NCBI RefSeq assembly: GCF_024372745.1
Contig: NZ_VOTZ01000006.1
Location: 1 to 64,000, forward strand
DNA from: Methanocalculus taiwanensis
GTDB lineage: Archaea; Halobacteriota; Methanomicrobia; Methanomicrobiales; Methanocorpusculaceae
Direction of reading: 5' to 3'
Length of the DNA: 64,000 nucleotides
Shown: positions 1-8,247 of the stretch, one piece after another
Numbering within the stretch: the first letter of the stretch is position 1
Layout of the letters: each line of letters opens with the position of its first letter
Translations under genes and position numbers: made by a program
Notes under the pieces: model-generated
Databases searched by the model: none
What the model saw: the letters and a program-made list of their open reading frames with translations, nothing else
Told to the model about the DNA's origin: nothing

Positions 1-2
1 AT

Positions 3-332
3 ATCCGGGAATATCAGGCTGAACATGGGGTTATCCTGCCCTATCGTGGGACAATCCATGATATCGGTCCATCGCTCACGCATAAGAAAGTGATTATCGA
101 GAAGTTCCTCCAGAACATTCCAACACCCGATATTGCACGGATGACTCAACACACTGAGGAGGCCTGTGACCGATATATCAAGTCATTTAAGAAGGTGAGG
201 ATGTTGTATGGGAAGATGAAACAGGTAGAAATTGCTCGAACACTGGAAATGAGCGAGCGATTGGTTCAAGAGTACGTCCATCTCATTGAAGAGCAAGAGC
301 ATAAAAAGGAGGAAGTTAATCATGTTAGTTGA
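3..332 (+). CDS. DUF1670-type protein, C-terminal part (cut by window edge)
   Basis: The frame is open from the first bases of the window, so only the C-terminal ~109 residues are visible and the true start lies upstream. A GTG at 90 is an internal codon: the preceding in-frame residues (REYQAEHG, then LPYRGTIHDIGPSLTHKK) continue the same protein. The segment TPDIARMTQHTEEACDRYI followed by KKVRMLYGKM and an HTH-like stretch (EIARTLEMSERLVQEY) resembles the C-terminus of DUF1670 proteins, which occur in many copies in methanogens and behave like mobile or transposase-related genes. Function is unknown. The family assignment is from memory of the motif, moderately sure. Confidence 0.6.
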   Translation: MREYQAEHGVILPYRGTIHDIGPSLTHKKVIIEKFLQNIPTPDIARMTQHTEEACDRYIKSFKKVRMLYGKMKQVEIARTLEMSERLVQEYVHLIEEQEHKKEEVNHVS

Positions 333-833
333 ACAGATTTCAAGAGCCTCTGACATATGTCGTCATTTTTATTTGTGAATACCTCTTTTTATCATATCAA
401 CCCGCCCAAACCCCACCTCTCCCAAAAAAACCTTACCCAACAGAAAAAGATCTCTTGTACTAGTACTGCTCACAACAATAACACGATAACACCCGGATCG
501 GAAAATCACTCACACCCTGCCGCTCTTACTTATATTCCCCTAAATCAAACAGAAGAGGCAGAAACGGAAAGAATGAAAGGACGGGGTTCTTTCCGGATGA
601 GGGAGTGGAACCTCTTTTTCTATAACCTGCTGAATAACACTAATATCACGATAGGACCTGTTGTCCGGCAGTTCCATCCCCCCTCACCCCTTTTTTCCGG
701 CAAACCCCATCAAACCCCATTCACCCAAAAGAACTATCGTATCTTTTCACCAATCCCCTGACATCTGATACTACTCACGAAAAAAAGCAATATGAAAACC
801 CACAAAAAATAGCCAAAACCCGAGAATAACCAC
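333..833. other. Intergenic region, no gene recognised
   Basis: About 500 bases without a credible gene. The open frame at 357-761 has no ribosome binding site, a Pro/Asn/Thr-rich low-complexity product and no recognisable domain. A short direct repeat of CAAACCCCAT occurs near 703-720. The region separates the DUF1670 fragment from a lipoprotein gene and may be the flank of a mobile copy. Confidence 0.5.
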
Positions 834-1838
834 ATGACCCGAAACCTCCTCACTACTTTCATCCTCATCCTCCTCACAGCCGCCTGCCTGCTGTCAGCGG
901 GGTGCACCGTGCCTGCGGGGCACACTTCCGGAGACACCGCACCGGCAAATGTCCCCAACACACCAGATAACGGCACCGGGGCGGAGATCTCCCCCACCCC
1001 CACGGGACCCAATTTCAGGATCACACCGCTCTTCTTCACCTCCCTGCATACCATGCAGAGAACACTCGATCCTGAGATCTGCCTTTCCCTCCCCGGCTAT
1101 CTCCCGGAGGGGTATCTCTTTTCAGACGGTGCCTGGGCGCCAACATCAGATACGGGCTGGCGCATCGTGGGGTACCAGCGTGGCAATGAAAGAATCGTGC
1201 TGAACCAGCAGCCTCTTGATAAGGGAACATTTCCGATTGGAAGCGCCTGGGCTTCCAGGGCTCCGGCAGAGATAACAATCGGCGGCGAACCAGCCACCCT
1301 GGTTGAAGGGAAGATGACGGAGATAATCTGGAGCCGGGATGATCTGGCATTCCGGCTGGTTGGAACACTTTCCGCAGAAGAGATGATCAGAATCGCAGAA
1401 TCCATCCATCCTGCTCCCTATGATCCGGACACCCCGCCTCCCTACGAGTTCCTGCCTCCGGCAAACCCGATGGAGAAGAGATTTGAGATCGGCCAGACGG
1501 TCTCAGCGGATAACCGCACCGTCACCTTCGTATCGCTGGAATGCAACCAGAGAAAATGCGAGGCGGTATTCTTCGTCGATCTTGTCGCCTCGCCCACCTT
1601 CGATCCGCCTCCCGGTGGAACCAGCCCAACCGGATCACCCGATCCGGTCGCCGGGTTCCGGGTGGATAATGGTTTGTTCCTCAGGACAACGGAATCATAT
1701 AGCTATCGGGATGAGGGAGACGGCACCCTCATCTTCTGGAAAACCGACCCCATCCCGGCTGATGCAGGCGTATTCCATGCAACCTTTACGCAGTTTAGGG
1801 AGCAGAAGGGGCTCTGGGAATTTAATGTGAGCCTGTAG
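834..1838 (+). CDS. Secreted lipoprotein with DUF4367-like domain
   Basis: A 334-residue exported protein. Residues 1-24 form a hydrophobic signal ending in a lipobox (LLSAGC), so it is probably lipid-anchored outside the membrane. A Thr/Pro-rich linker follows (about 25-65). Residues ~75-185 hold a segment with LPEGYLFSDG, GNERIVLNQ, ITIGGEPATLVEG and LVGTLSAEEMIRIAESI; this order (LPEGY, an inner repeat, then an 'l.G.ls.eE.i.iAeSI' ending) matches DUF4367, known from bacterial anti-sigma and surface proteins. The C-terminal third is a beta-rich unknown domain with a C-x4-C pair (CNQRKC). No strong Shine-Dalgarno precedes the ATG. Molecular role unknown. Confidence 0.7.
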   Translation: MTRNLLTTFILILLTAACLLSAGCTVPAGHTSGDTAPANVPNTPDNGTGAEISPTPTGPNFRITPLFFTSLHTMQRTLDPEICLSLPGYLPEGYLFSDGAWAPTSDTGWRIVGYQRGNERIVLNQQPLDKGTFPIGSAWASRAPAEITIGGEPATLVEGKMTEIIWSRDDLAFRLVGTLSAEEMIRIAESIHPAPYDPDTPPPYEFLPPANPMEKRFEIGQTVSADNRTVTFVSLECNQRKCEAVFFVDLVASPTFDPPPGGTSPTGSPDPVAGFRVDNGLFLRTTESYSYRDEGDGTLIFWKTDPIPADAGVFHATFTQFREQKGLWEFNVSL

Positions 1839-1931
1839 GGAGAGAGAAAGAAAGAGGGAGGGGGATATCCGGACAGGTACCGGCGGATACGTGCAGTACC
1901 CATTGTATCAGGTTCCTGCTGTCATAAGTCC

Positions 1932-1940
1932 TTTATTTAA
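1932..1940 (+). promoter_or_regulatory. TATA box of alpha/beta hydrolase gene
   Basis: TTTATTTAA centred about 25 bases before the ATG at 1961. No Shine-Dalgarno lies between, which suggests a leaderless transcript starting at or next to the start codon. Confidence 0.5.
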
Positions 1941-1960
1941 TAAGCATCAATATCACGTCC

Positions 1961-2923
1961 ATGGCAGAAGAACCATATGATTCGCTGTTCGCAACTGATT
2001 TCGATGCATGGGTAAAAGCAGAGGTCGCCCACCAGGACGAAATAGTCGCTAACCCCCACATTGCCAAGACCGCAAAAGGACCAATAGAGTACGCCCGTAT
2101 CGGGGAAGGCCCGGTAGTGCTGGCTATCCATGGAGGGCCCGGGGGATACGACCAGGGTCTTCTCCTCTTCGAATGGGTGACAAAGTCCGGTTTCTCGCTC
2201 ATCGCCCCAAGCCGTCCGGGATATCTGGGAACCCCCGTCACAAGCGGAAAATCACCCGCAGAACAGGCGGATCTCTATGCCGCACTCCTTGACACGCTCG
2301 GTATCGAAAAGGTCGCCATCATCTGCGGTTCAGCCGGCGGAGCCTCAAGTTACGAATTTGCAATCCGGCATCCAAAACGTGTCACCGCACTTGTTGCTGC
2401 CGATGCCGTTGTCTCAAAATACCTCATGCCGGCCAATGCCGGGCCAGTGGCCCAGGCTCTCTTCCTGAGCGGCCCGGGAGAGAAGCTCATCAACTACTTC
2501 ACGAAACACTACCCCAGACAATCCATGCACGAGTTCCTCCAGCAGGAGTCCATGCTCCGGCCCGAACAGATCGATCTCCAGGTGGAGGCGGCATTAAAGG
2601 ATCCCCTCCAGATCCGCCTCCTCCTGCGGTTTTCCCGTTCCATGTCGGAATACCCGAAACGGAAAGCCGGCGTCGACAACGACCTTGACGAGCTTTCAAA
2701 GCTTGATGATCTCCCGGTTGGGAAGATACAGTGCCCGGCCCTTGTCATCCACGGAACCCATGACAGTGACGTCCTCTTCTACCACGGTGTATACGCGTGG
2801 GAGAACATCCCGGGTGCCGGGAAGATGTGGGTGAGGGAGGGATCGCACCTCTGTGCCTGGATCTCGCCGCAGGTTCACGAGATACATGCAAAGATCCTCT
2901 CGTTCTTAAAGCAGCATACATAG
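1961..2923 (+). CDS. Alpha/beta-fold hydrolase
   Basis: A 320-residue cytoplasmic alpha/beta hydrolase (no signal peptide). The oxyanion-hole strand is seen at residues ~54-60 (AIHGGPGG). The nucleophile elbow is CGSAGG at ~121-126, with Ser in a G-x-S-x-G setting. A candidate acid is at ~266 (HGTHDSD) and the catalytic His at ~293 (EGSHLCAW). The cap region between ~140 and 245 is helical. HGGPGG is typical of proline-iminopeptidase-like and C-C hydrolase families, but the substrate cannot be told. The start is supported by the TATA box 25 bases upstream. It stands alone between intergenic regions. Confidence 0.85.
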   Translation: MAEEPYDSLFATDFDAWVKAEVAHQDEIVANPHIAKTAKGPIEYARIGEGPVVLAIHGGPGGYDQGLLLFEWVTKSGFSLIAPSRPGYLGTPVTSGKSPAEQADLYAALLDTLGIEKVAIICGSAGGASSYEFAIRHPKRVTALVAADAVVSKYLMPANAGPVAQALFLSGPGEKLINYFTKHYPRQSMHEFLQQESMLRPEQIDLQVEAALKDPLQIRLLLRFSRSMSEYPKRKAGVDNDLDELSKLDDLPVGKIQCPALVIHGTHDSDVLFYHGVYAWENIPGAGKMWVREGSHLCAWISPQVHEIHAKILSFLKQHT

Positions 2924-3395
2924 GGCAATAAGACTTCATTTATATTTTGGTTCTTCTCCCCTTTTCTGAAGAGAAATATCATTTAAAAGAAATAATACAA
3001 CCCCACCAATGAAACAATCAGGAGAGATATGCCTTCAGTCTCCAGATGAGGTAGAGCGGAATCTCCAGAACCTCACCATATTCATCTGAATGCCGGGCAA
3101 TATTCCTGTAACTATCTATTATGTGTGCTCTGTACACATTTTTCCAACGTATTTTGTGGTAGAGGTACACATTTTCCTAACTTAACATCTGAAGAGCCAT
3201 ACTTTGAAAGATCCCGGGGAAAAGAGCCAAACACCCAGCCTGCTGGACACCGATACAGGAGTCTCAAGGGATCCATTTGGGAAACCGGGCGCCAATCGAC
3301 GATAAACAGAGCATCGACGCAGGCGAAGAACGGAAAATATGAGAAAGAAGGTATTTTCCCAAATCAAAGAAGAAGAATAACAACGGAGAGAATGT
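2924..3395. other. Intergenic region with tandem GTACACATTTT motifs
   Basis: About 470 bases with no supportable gene. Two copies of GTACACATTTT followed by YC lie about 33 bases apart (near 3133 and 3165), separated by AT-rich DNA. They could be a remnant insertion-sequence end or paired protein-binding sites. A 26-codon frame at 3009 has no recognisable product. Confidence 0.4.
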
Positions 3396-4286
3396 ATGAA
3401 GATACAAACGATTACAGCAGTAACCCTCGTGCTTGCACTCTGTCTCCTCTTCACGTGCGGATGCACCACGACGACGGAGACAAAACAGCTGCCGGCAGTA
3501 ACAGCGCCCACGGCCATCTCGTATAATGATATCCCGGTTCAGTACGCCGAGGTGAACGGCATCACAATCGGGTATCGTGAATTCGGGGTGCAAAACACCG
3601 AACCGCTTCTCATGCTTGTAGGCTTTGGCGAGACGATGAATACCTGGAATGCAACGTTCATCAATATCCTTGCTGAAGACTTCCATGTGTATACCTATGA
3701 CCACCGTGGCATGGGGGAGAGCACCGATGTCGACGCCCAGTATACCATTGCACAGCTTGGAGACGATGCAGCAGGGCTGATAATCGCACTCGGGTACGAC
3801 AGCATGAACATCTACGGCGTCTCGATGGGATCGACCGTTTCGCAGCAGCTCCTGATCGATCACCCGGAGAAGGTGAGAAAGGCCATCCTCTCCTCTGCCA
3901 CGTACAGCGCTTCAATACCGGAGACCAGTCTGCTGCACCAATTACTCGAGGCAAATGCGGGAGATATGAGTAAGCCTGACGGTGTCCGAAAGGAGGCCGT
4001 GGCAAACCTCGCATGGGAGGGTAGTTATGCCAATCTGTCGGAGATCACAAACCACGTCATGCTCATCACCGGAACCGCTGATATCCTGACTCCGCCAGCA
4101 GTCGCAATCGAGATGGCAGGCCAGATTGATGGATCATGGCTCATCCGTTTCAAAGATATCCCTCACGTAGGATCAAGGTATGCTCCCCTCGAATACGGGA
4201 CTATCACGACGACATTCCTGAAGCTGGACGAATCTCCAGAATATTCTATTCGGGACATTCTCAACTCCACCAAAAACGCAGAATAG
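3396..4286 (+). CDS. Secreted alpha/beta hydrolase lipoprotein
   Basis: A 296-residue exported alpha/beta hydrolase. The N-terminal signal ends in a lipobox (LFTCGC, Cys ~23), followed by a Thr-rich linker. The hydrolase core has LMLVGFGETMNTW (~69-81), YDHRGMGES (~103-111), a nucleophile elbow YGVSMGS (~142-148), an acid in GTADILTP (~228) and the terminal His in KDIPHVGS (~254). The pattern matches the 3-oxoadipate enol-lactonase/esterase-like family; the substrate is unknown. GGAGAG about 8 bases upstream of the ATG supports this start. It is unrelated in detail to the cytoplasmic hydrolase 1 kb upstream, so this is not a recent duplication. Confidence 0.85.
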   Translation: MKIQTITAVTLVLALCLLFTCGCTTTTETKQLPAVTAPTAISYNDIPVQYAEVNGITIGYREFGVQNTEPLLMLVGFGETMNTWNATFINILAEDFHVYTYDHRGMGESTDVDAQYTIAQLGDDAAGLIIALGYDSMNIYGVSMGSTVSQQLLIDHPEKVRKAILSSATYSASIPETSLLHQLLEANAGDMSKPDGVRKEAVANLAWEGSYANLSEITNHVMLITGTADILTPPAVAIEMAGQIDGSWLIRFKDIPHVGSRYAPLEYGTITTTFLKLDESPEYSIRDILNSTKNAE

Positions 4287-4517
4287 AAATTCAAATCAGA
4301 TACGTATTCAGAGATCGATAGAAAGAACAAACTCCACTTCCCAATACACGGAAATACTGCTACTGAACTGATAGAGAATCGTGCAAGAATTCAGGGTCAT
4401 ACAGGACAGGCTGTATGAAAGCGATTTTGATCAAATGATTCAGGAAGCAGAAATAAAAGCTCCAAAGAAAAATCCATAAATAAGCGCTGGAGAGAAGAGG
4501 AATCAGGAGTAAACACG

Positions 4518-5042
4518 ATGATCCACCCCCACAGAAACATCATCCTTATCGGCATGCCGGGTGCCGGGAAGAGCACTGTTGGCGTCCTCCTTGCAAAGGC
4601 GCTCGGCATGCAGTTCATCGACTGCGATATCCTGATCCAGCAGCAGACCGGGAGGAAGCTCCAGCAGATCCTCGACGAAGATGGCCCCGATGCATTCCGG
4701 CAGATCGAGGAGGAGGCAGTCCTCTCCCTTCATCCCCGCCATTGTGTGATCGCAACAGGCGGGAGCGTCGTCTGGAGCAGGGCGGCGATGGAGCACCTGA
4801 AATCACTTGGGTTGGTTGTGTACCTGGAGATCTTGTATCCAGAGATGGAGAAGAGGATCAGAAACATCACCACACGGGGAATCGTCCTCATGCCGGGCCA
4901 GACGCTACGGGGGATGTACAATCAGAGGGTGCCGCTCTATGAGCAGTATGCCGACCACACCATTCCGTGTTCCGGTAAAGACCTTGAGTCTGTTGTCGGG
5001 AGCATTCTGAGAATCAGCGAGGAAGCGTATATTCACCGCTGA
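4518..5042 (+). CDS. Shikimate kinase-like P-loop kinase
   Basis: A 174-residue small-molecule kinase of the bacterial AroK fold. The Walker A motif is GMPGAGKST (residues 13-21), followed by FIDCD (~33-37, the substrate-binding Asp), the FRQIEEE helix (~61) and ATGGSVVW (~79), where AroK usually has GGG. A lid-type region and a terminal R-x-P-L-Y-E (~137) are present. Many methanogens make shikimate 3-phosphate with a GHMP-type kinase, so this enzyme may be a shikimate kinase or a related kinase with another substrate. AGGAG at about 4505 and a TATA-like CATAAATA near 4477 support the start. A transposon-end-like hairpin lies directly after the stop. Confidence 0.7.
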   Translation: MIHPHRNIILIGMPGAGKSTVGVLLAKALGMQFIDCDILIQQQTGRKLQQILDEDGPDAFRQIEEEAVLSLHPRHCVIATGGSVVWSRAAMEHLKSLGLVVYLEILYPEMEKRIRNITTRGIVLMPGQTLRGMYNQRVPLYEQYADHTIPCSGKDLESVVGSILRISEEAYIHR

Positions 5043-5080
5043 CATACTCCCACGACAAAAGTCGTGGGCTTTCTGCTGCT
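5043..5080 (-). repeat. Solo IS605-type right-end hairpin
   Basis: A perfect 8-bp stem (CCCACGAC/GTCGTGGG, 5049-5056 with 5061-5068, AAAA loop) followed by CTTTCTGC. The layout (TAC, stem, loop, stem, CTTYCTGC) is the same as at the right end of the IS200/IS605 element near 25067-25097. No transposase gene is nearby, so this looks like a solo end or PATE-like relic left immediately 3' of the kinase stop codon. It could also serve as a transcription stop. Confidence 0.55.
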
Positions 5081-5170
5081 ATGATCGAATAAAAGACGTG
5101 AAAAGACCGCACCATTGCGATCATAGTCTAAAGATTGGAATCAGAAGATCAGAAAACCGGAAGAAAGACG

Positions 5171-5812
5171 CTACTCAAAGTCGATTTCTGCCAGCAGAAC
5201 CCACTCTCCCTCCTGTTCTTCCAGGCGGACCGTAAGCACCTCTCCTTCATGCACGCCATAATCAGAATACGGCTCATTTAAGAGGGTTCCCTGAAATGAC
5301 ATCCCATCCTCTGACTGGCTATTGAGGCGAACCCAGACCAGCTCGGGTTCGATGGCCATGTCGGTGGTGAAAAGCAGAAGCGATACATCATCGAAATACA
5401 CAGGGGCCCTGAACCTGTCGATATCCACTCTCTTTCTCAATGCGTGTAGCATTTCCGGATCATAATAGAGCATCCATCTCTGCTCCTCATCAATTGAGAG
5501 GGCCAGTAATTCCTCTCCGGAGAGGATTGTATATGCCTCAACGTCTTCTGAAATAACGGTCAATCCCTCACCGTGATTATCAAAATGGCGAATAATCCCG
5601 GGCAGCGTATCAGGAACGCGCCGGCAGAGCGAATGGATACGGAAGTTTATCCCCTCCTCATGATCCACATAAAAATAGCCGATACAGCTGTCGGCATCCG
5701 GATGCAGCAATCCCTTCCCGGAGAGAAGATCGGAGATGACGGAGTTCATCTCCGCAACTGCCCACCTGTTGATGATCTTCCGATCCATTGTGCGTGAATG
5801 TGTCGTGTCCAT
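5171..5812 (-). CDS. Hypothetical protein with DUF2314-like C-terminus
   Basis: A soluble acidic protein of 213 residues without signal or membrane segments. The last ~65 residues (VWVRLNSQSEDGMSFQGTLL, then NEPYSD and EGEVLTVRLEEQEGEWVL) resemble the short beta domain of DUF2314/DUF2185 proteins, in which an amount-of-change strand is followed by LxNEP and a G-[DE]-x-V-x-V turn. The N-terminal two thirds are unrecognised. An in-frame TTG at 5839 would add nine residues; ATG at 5812 was preferred, but neither has a clear Shine-Dalgarno. It is a single gene, divergent from the histidine kinase. Confidence 0.55.
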   Translation of the reverse strand: MDTTHSRTMDRKIINRWAVAEMNSVISDLLSGKGLLHPDADSCIGYFYVDHEEGINFRIHSLCRRVPDTLPGIIRHFDNHGEGLTVISEDVEAYTILSGEELLALSIDEEQRWMLYYDPEMLHALRKRVDIDRFRAPVYFDDVSLLLFTTDMAIEPELVWVRLNSQSEDGMSFQGTLLNEPYSDYGVHEGEVLTVRLEEQEGEWVLLAEIDFE

Positions 5813-6090
5813 AGTATCTGGTACATGCTCTTTATCCAAAGAGGTAAAGCGGTTTCGAATTGTTCAGGCAATTATATTGACTATTTGATTTGGATAACAA
5901 GAACCATCTGATGACAGGAACAATGGTGATAGATTTTCCCCGACAGATGCATCACCTGGTGCACTATCCCATGCCCCGGATAACGTAGGCAGATAATTAT
6001 TCCAGTGAAGACTATGATATGCAGATAGAACAGGGCACCGGATCATCGGGTGCCGATTGATCATGTATACCAGATAGGGGGGTGGAGTTG

Positions 6091-8133
6091 ATGAATGTCC
6101 GGAACCAGATTATTGTTATTATCGTCCTCGTGATCGCCTCTCTTGTGGTAGGACTTGGTTTTGCCACCCACACACTCATTCTTCAGGATTTTGCCGATCT
6201 TGAGGATAAACACCTCGAAGACACGATGGATAGAACCATCAGGTCAATTGAGAGGGAGCAGCAGTTCCTCTCTATAAGTGTCATGGACTGGTCAGACTGG
6301 GATGATACATACCTGTTTGTGCAGGGAATGGATCCGGAGTATGTGCAGAAGAACCTTGATGATTCGGTATTTCATTATTTCAATCTCAATGCAATGATCT
6401 TCACCGGACCGGATGGAGACGTAGTCTATGCACGTGGTTTTGACCCCGGTGTCGGTGAAGATAAAGAAATTCCCCCGCAATTGTATACACTCCACGACTC
6501 CCTCCTCAAATCTGATGCAAAAGAGCTCTCAGGGATCTATGAGACCAAAGGCGGACTGATGCTCGTTGCGGTACGGCCGATCCGAATGAGCTGGGGAGAG
6601 GGGCCAGTCATGGGCACTCTCCTCTTTGCACGAGTAATGGATGAAAGATGGGTTTTGGATCTCTCGGATCTCGCCGGAGTTCCGATCCGGATCACCGACA
6701 TCCCGGAAGCGCCCCTTCCAGCCGTTGAACCATCTCTCGCCATTTCCAAGGACGGAGATACCATCACCGGATCGACTGTCATCTATGATCTCTTTGGAGA
6801 GCCGGTTATGATGCTCTCGATCACCCAGGAACGAACTATCTACAGGAAGGGGCTTCTCGCCTACGAGTCGGGAATGGTTGCGATTCTGATCTTCTCAGGC
6901 ATCACTGCAATCCTCTTCTATCTGCTTGTTAACCATATCTTCCTCAGGAGAATTACCCGCCTGAACCGGGAGGTGCAGGATATCACCGGCAGCACTTCCA
7001 CCACTGCATCTGTTGGAATCGACGGTGATGACGAGGTAGCCGAACTTGCAGCCTCGATAAACGGAATGCTCGATTCTCTCGAAAAAGATCAGCAGGTGAT
7101 CCGTGAAAGCGAGGAGAAATACCGCCTTATTGCCGAGAATACCGCAGATATCATCTATATATGTGACATGAACCTCAATCTCACCTATGTCAGTCCTTCG
7201 GTTACAAAGGTGAAGGGTTTCACCATTGAGGAGGCGCTTGCAATGCCGATTGAAGAGAGGAATACTCCCGCTTCCATTAAAGAGATCATGGCGCTTTTTA
7301 CTCTGGAGATGGAGAATGAAGCCACTGGTTCTGCTGATTCAGATAGAACCATCACGTTTGAGAGCGAAGAGTACTGCAAAAATGGATCTATCATTCTGGT
7401 AGAGAACTCTGTACGGTTCCTGAGGGATACTGAGGGTAAGCCGGTTGCGATTCTGGGTATCGGCCATGATTATACCGAACGCAAAAGAGCAGAAGATGCA
7501 CTCCAGCTCACAAACGCAAAACTCCAGCTCCTCTCCTCCATTACCCGCCATGATATCCTGAATAAGGTGATGATTGCGAAGGGATACCTCGAGCTCGCAG
7601 AAGAGGCACAGGGCGAGGATGTGCAGGCAGATTACCTGAAAGAGGCACAAAAAGCCACCGAAGCAATCCAGAAACAGATCGAGTTCACGCGTGAGTACCA
7701 GCAGCTCGGGATACAAAGCCCGGCATGGCAGACCATCAGCAGCCTGATTGAATCGATTGATGATAGTGAACTCCCGCTCACCTCCGTATGCACAGGCATC
7801 CAAATCTATGCAGACCCGATGATCGAGCGAGCCTTCTTCAACCTCTATGAGAACACCCTCCGCCATGCAAAAGGGGCAACCCGGGTGCTGGTTTCGTGTG
7901 AAGAGACCGATTCCGGCCTCTTAATCACCTGGGAGGATGATGGATGCGGCATTCCTGATAATGAAAAGGAACATATTTTTCAGCGCGGGTTTGGCAAAAA
8001 CACCGGTTTTGGATTATTCCTTGTCCGTGAGATCCTCGATATCACCAGGATTTCTATAACAGAGGATGGTCTGCCAGGAAAAGGTGCCCGTTTCAGGATG
8101 CTCGTGCGGGAAGGCGGGTACCGGATGGCTTAG
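6091..8133 (+). CDS. Membrane histidine kinase (CHASE4-HAMP-PAS-HATPase)
   Basis: A 680-residue sensor kinase. TM1 is at ~6-28; an extracellular CHASE4-type domain spans ~35-190 (MDWSDWDDTYLF is its signature); TM2 is at ~252-275; HAMP at ~276-330; PAS at ~345-460 (ENTADIIYICDMNLNLTYVS); the dimerisation helix has RHDILNKV (~485) as the phospho-acceptor box; the ATPase has NLYENTLRHA (N box), DDGCGIP (G1) and GFGLFLVREIL (G2). The H box is the methanogen type rather than classic HExxxP. The start at 6091 was chosen because GGGGGGTGG lies just upstream; GTG at 6082 falls inside that site. No response regulator or target gene is adjacent, so the signal and output are unknown. Confidence 0.85.
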   Translation: MNVRNQIIVIIVLVIASLVVGLGFATHTLILQDFADLEDKHLEDTMDRTIRSIEREQQFLSISVMDWSDWDDTYLFVQGMDPEYVQKNLDDSVFHYFNLNAMIFTGPDGDVVYARGFDPGVGEDKEIPPQLYTLHDSLLKSDAKELSGIYETKGGLMLVAVRPIRMSWGEGPVMGTLLFARVMDERWVLDLSDLAGVPIRITDIPEAPLPAVEPSLAISKDGDTITGSTVIYDLFGEPVMMLSITQERTIYRKGLLAYESGMVAILIFSGITAILFYLLVNHIFLRRITRLNREVQDITGSTSTTASVGIDGDDEVAELAASINGMLDSLEKDQQVIRESEEKYRLIAENTADIIYICDMNLNLTYVSPSVTKVKGFTIEEALAMPIEERNTPASIKEIMALFTLEMENEATGSADSDRTITFESEEYCKNGSIILVENSVRFLRDTEGKPVAILGIGHDYTERKRAEDALQLTNAKLQLLSSITRHDILNKVMIAKGYLELAEEAQGEDVQADYLKEAQKATEAIQKQIEFTREYQQLGIQSPAWQTISSLIESIDDSELPLTSVCTGIQIYADPMIERAFFNLYENTLRHAKGATRVLVSCEETDSGLLITWEDDGCGIPDNEKEHIFQRGFGKNTGFGLFLVREILDITRISITEDGLPGKGARFRMLVREGGYRMA

Positions 8134-8220
8134 AGCCGACACCAGAACTCTTCAGAGGCTATCCTGGCACTTTATTTTATATAAAAGAGCAGAACCGGCA
8201 TCCTTCGATCCCAAAGCCCT

Positions 8221-8227
8221 TATATAC
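8221..8227 (+). promoter_or_regulatory. TATA box of transglutaminase-like gene
   Basis: TATATAC centred about 24 bases before the ATG at 8248 without an intervening Shine-Dalgarno; suggests a leaderless transcript. Confidence 0.55.
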
Positions 8228-8247
8228 ATAACTATCTTTTAAGCATT

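Noticed and set aside
357-761. Open frame of 134 codons after the DUF1670 fragment
   Set aside because: Low-complexity product, no Shine-Dalgarno or TATA box in place, no domain, lies in repeat-like DNA.
3125-3526. Open frame overlapping the start of the hydrolase lipoprotein
   Set aside because: It is in another frame over the signal-peptide region of 3396-4286 and has no domain or ribosome site.
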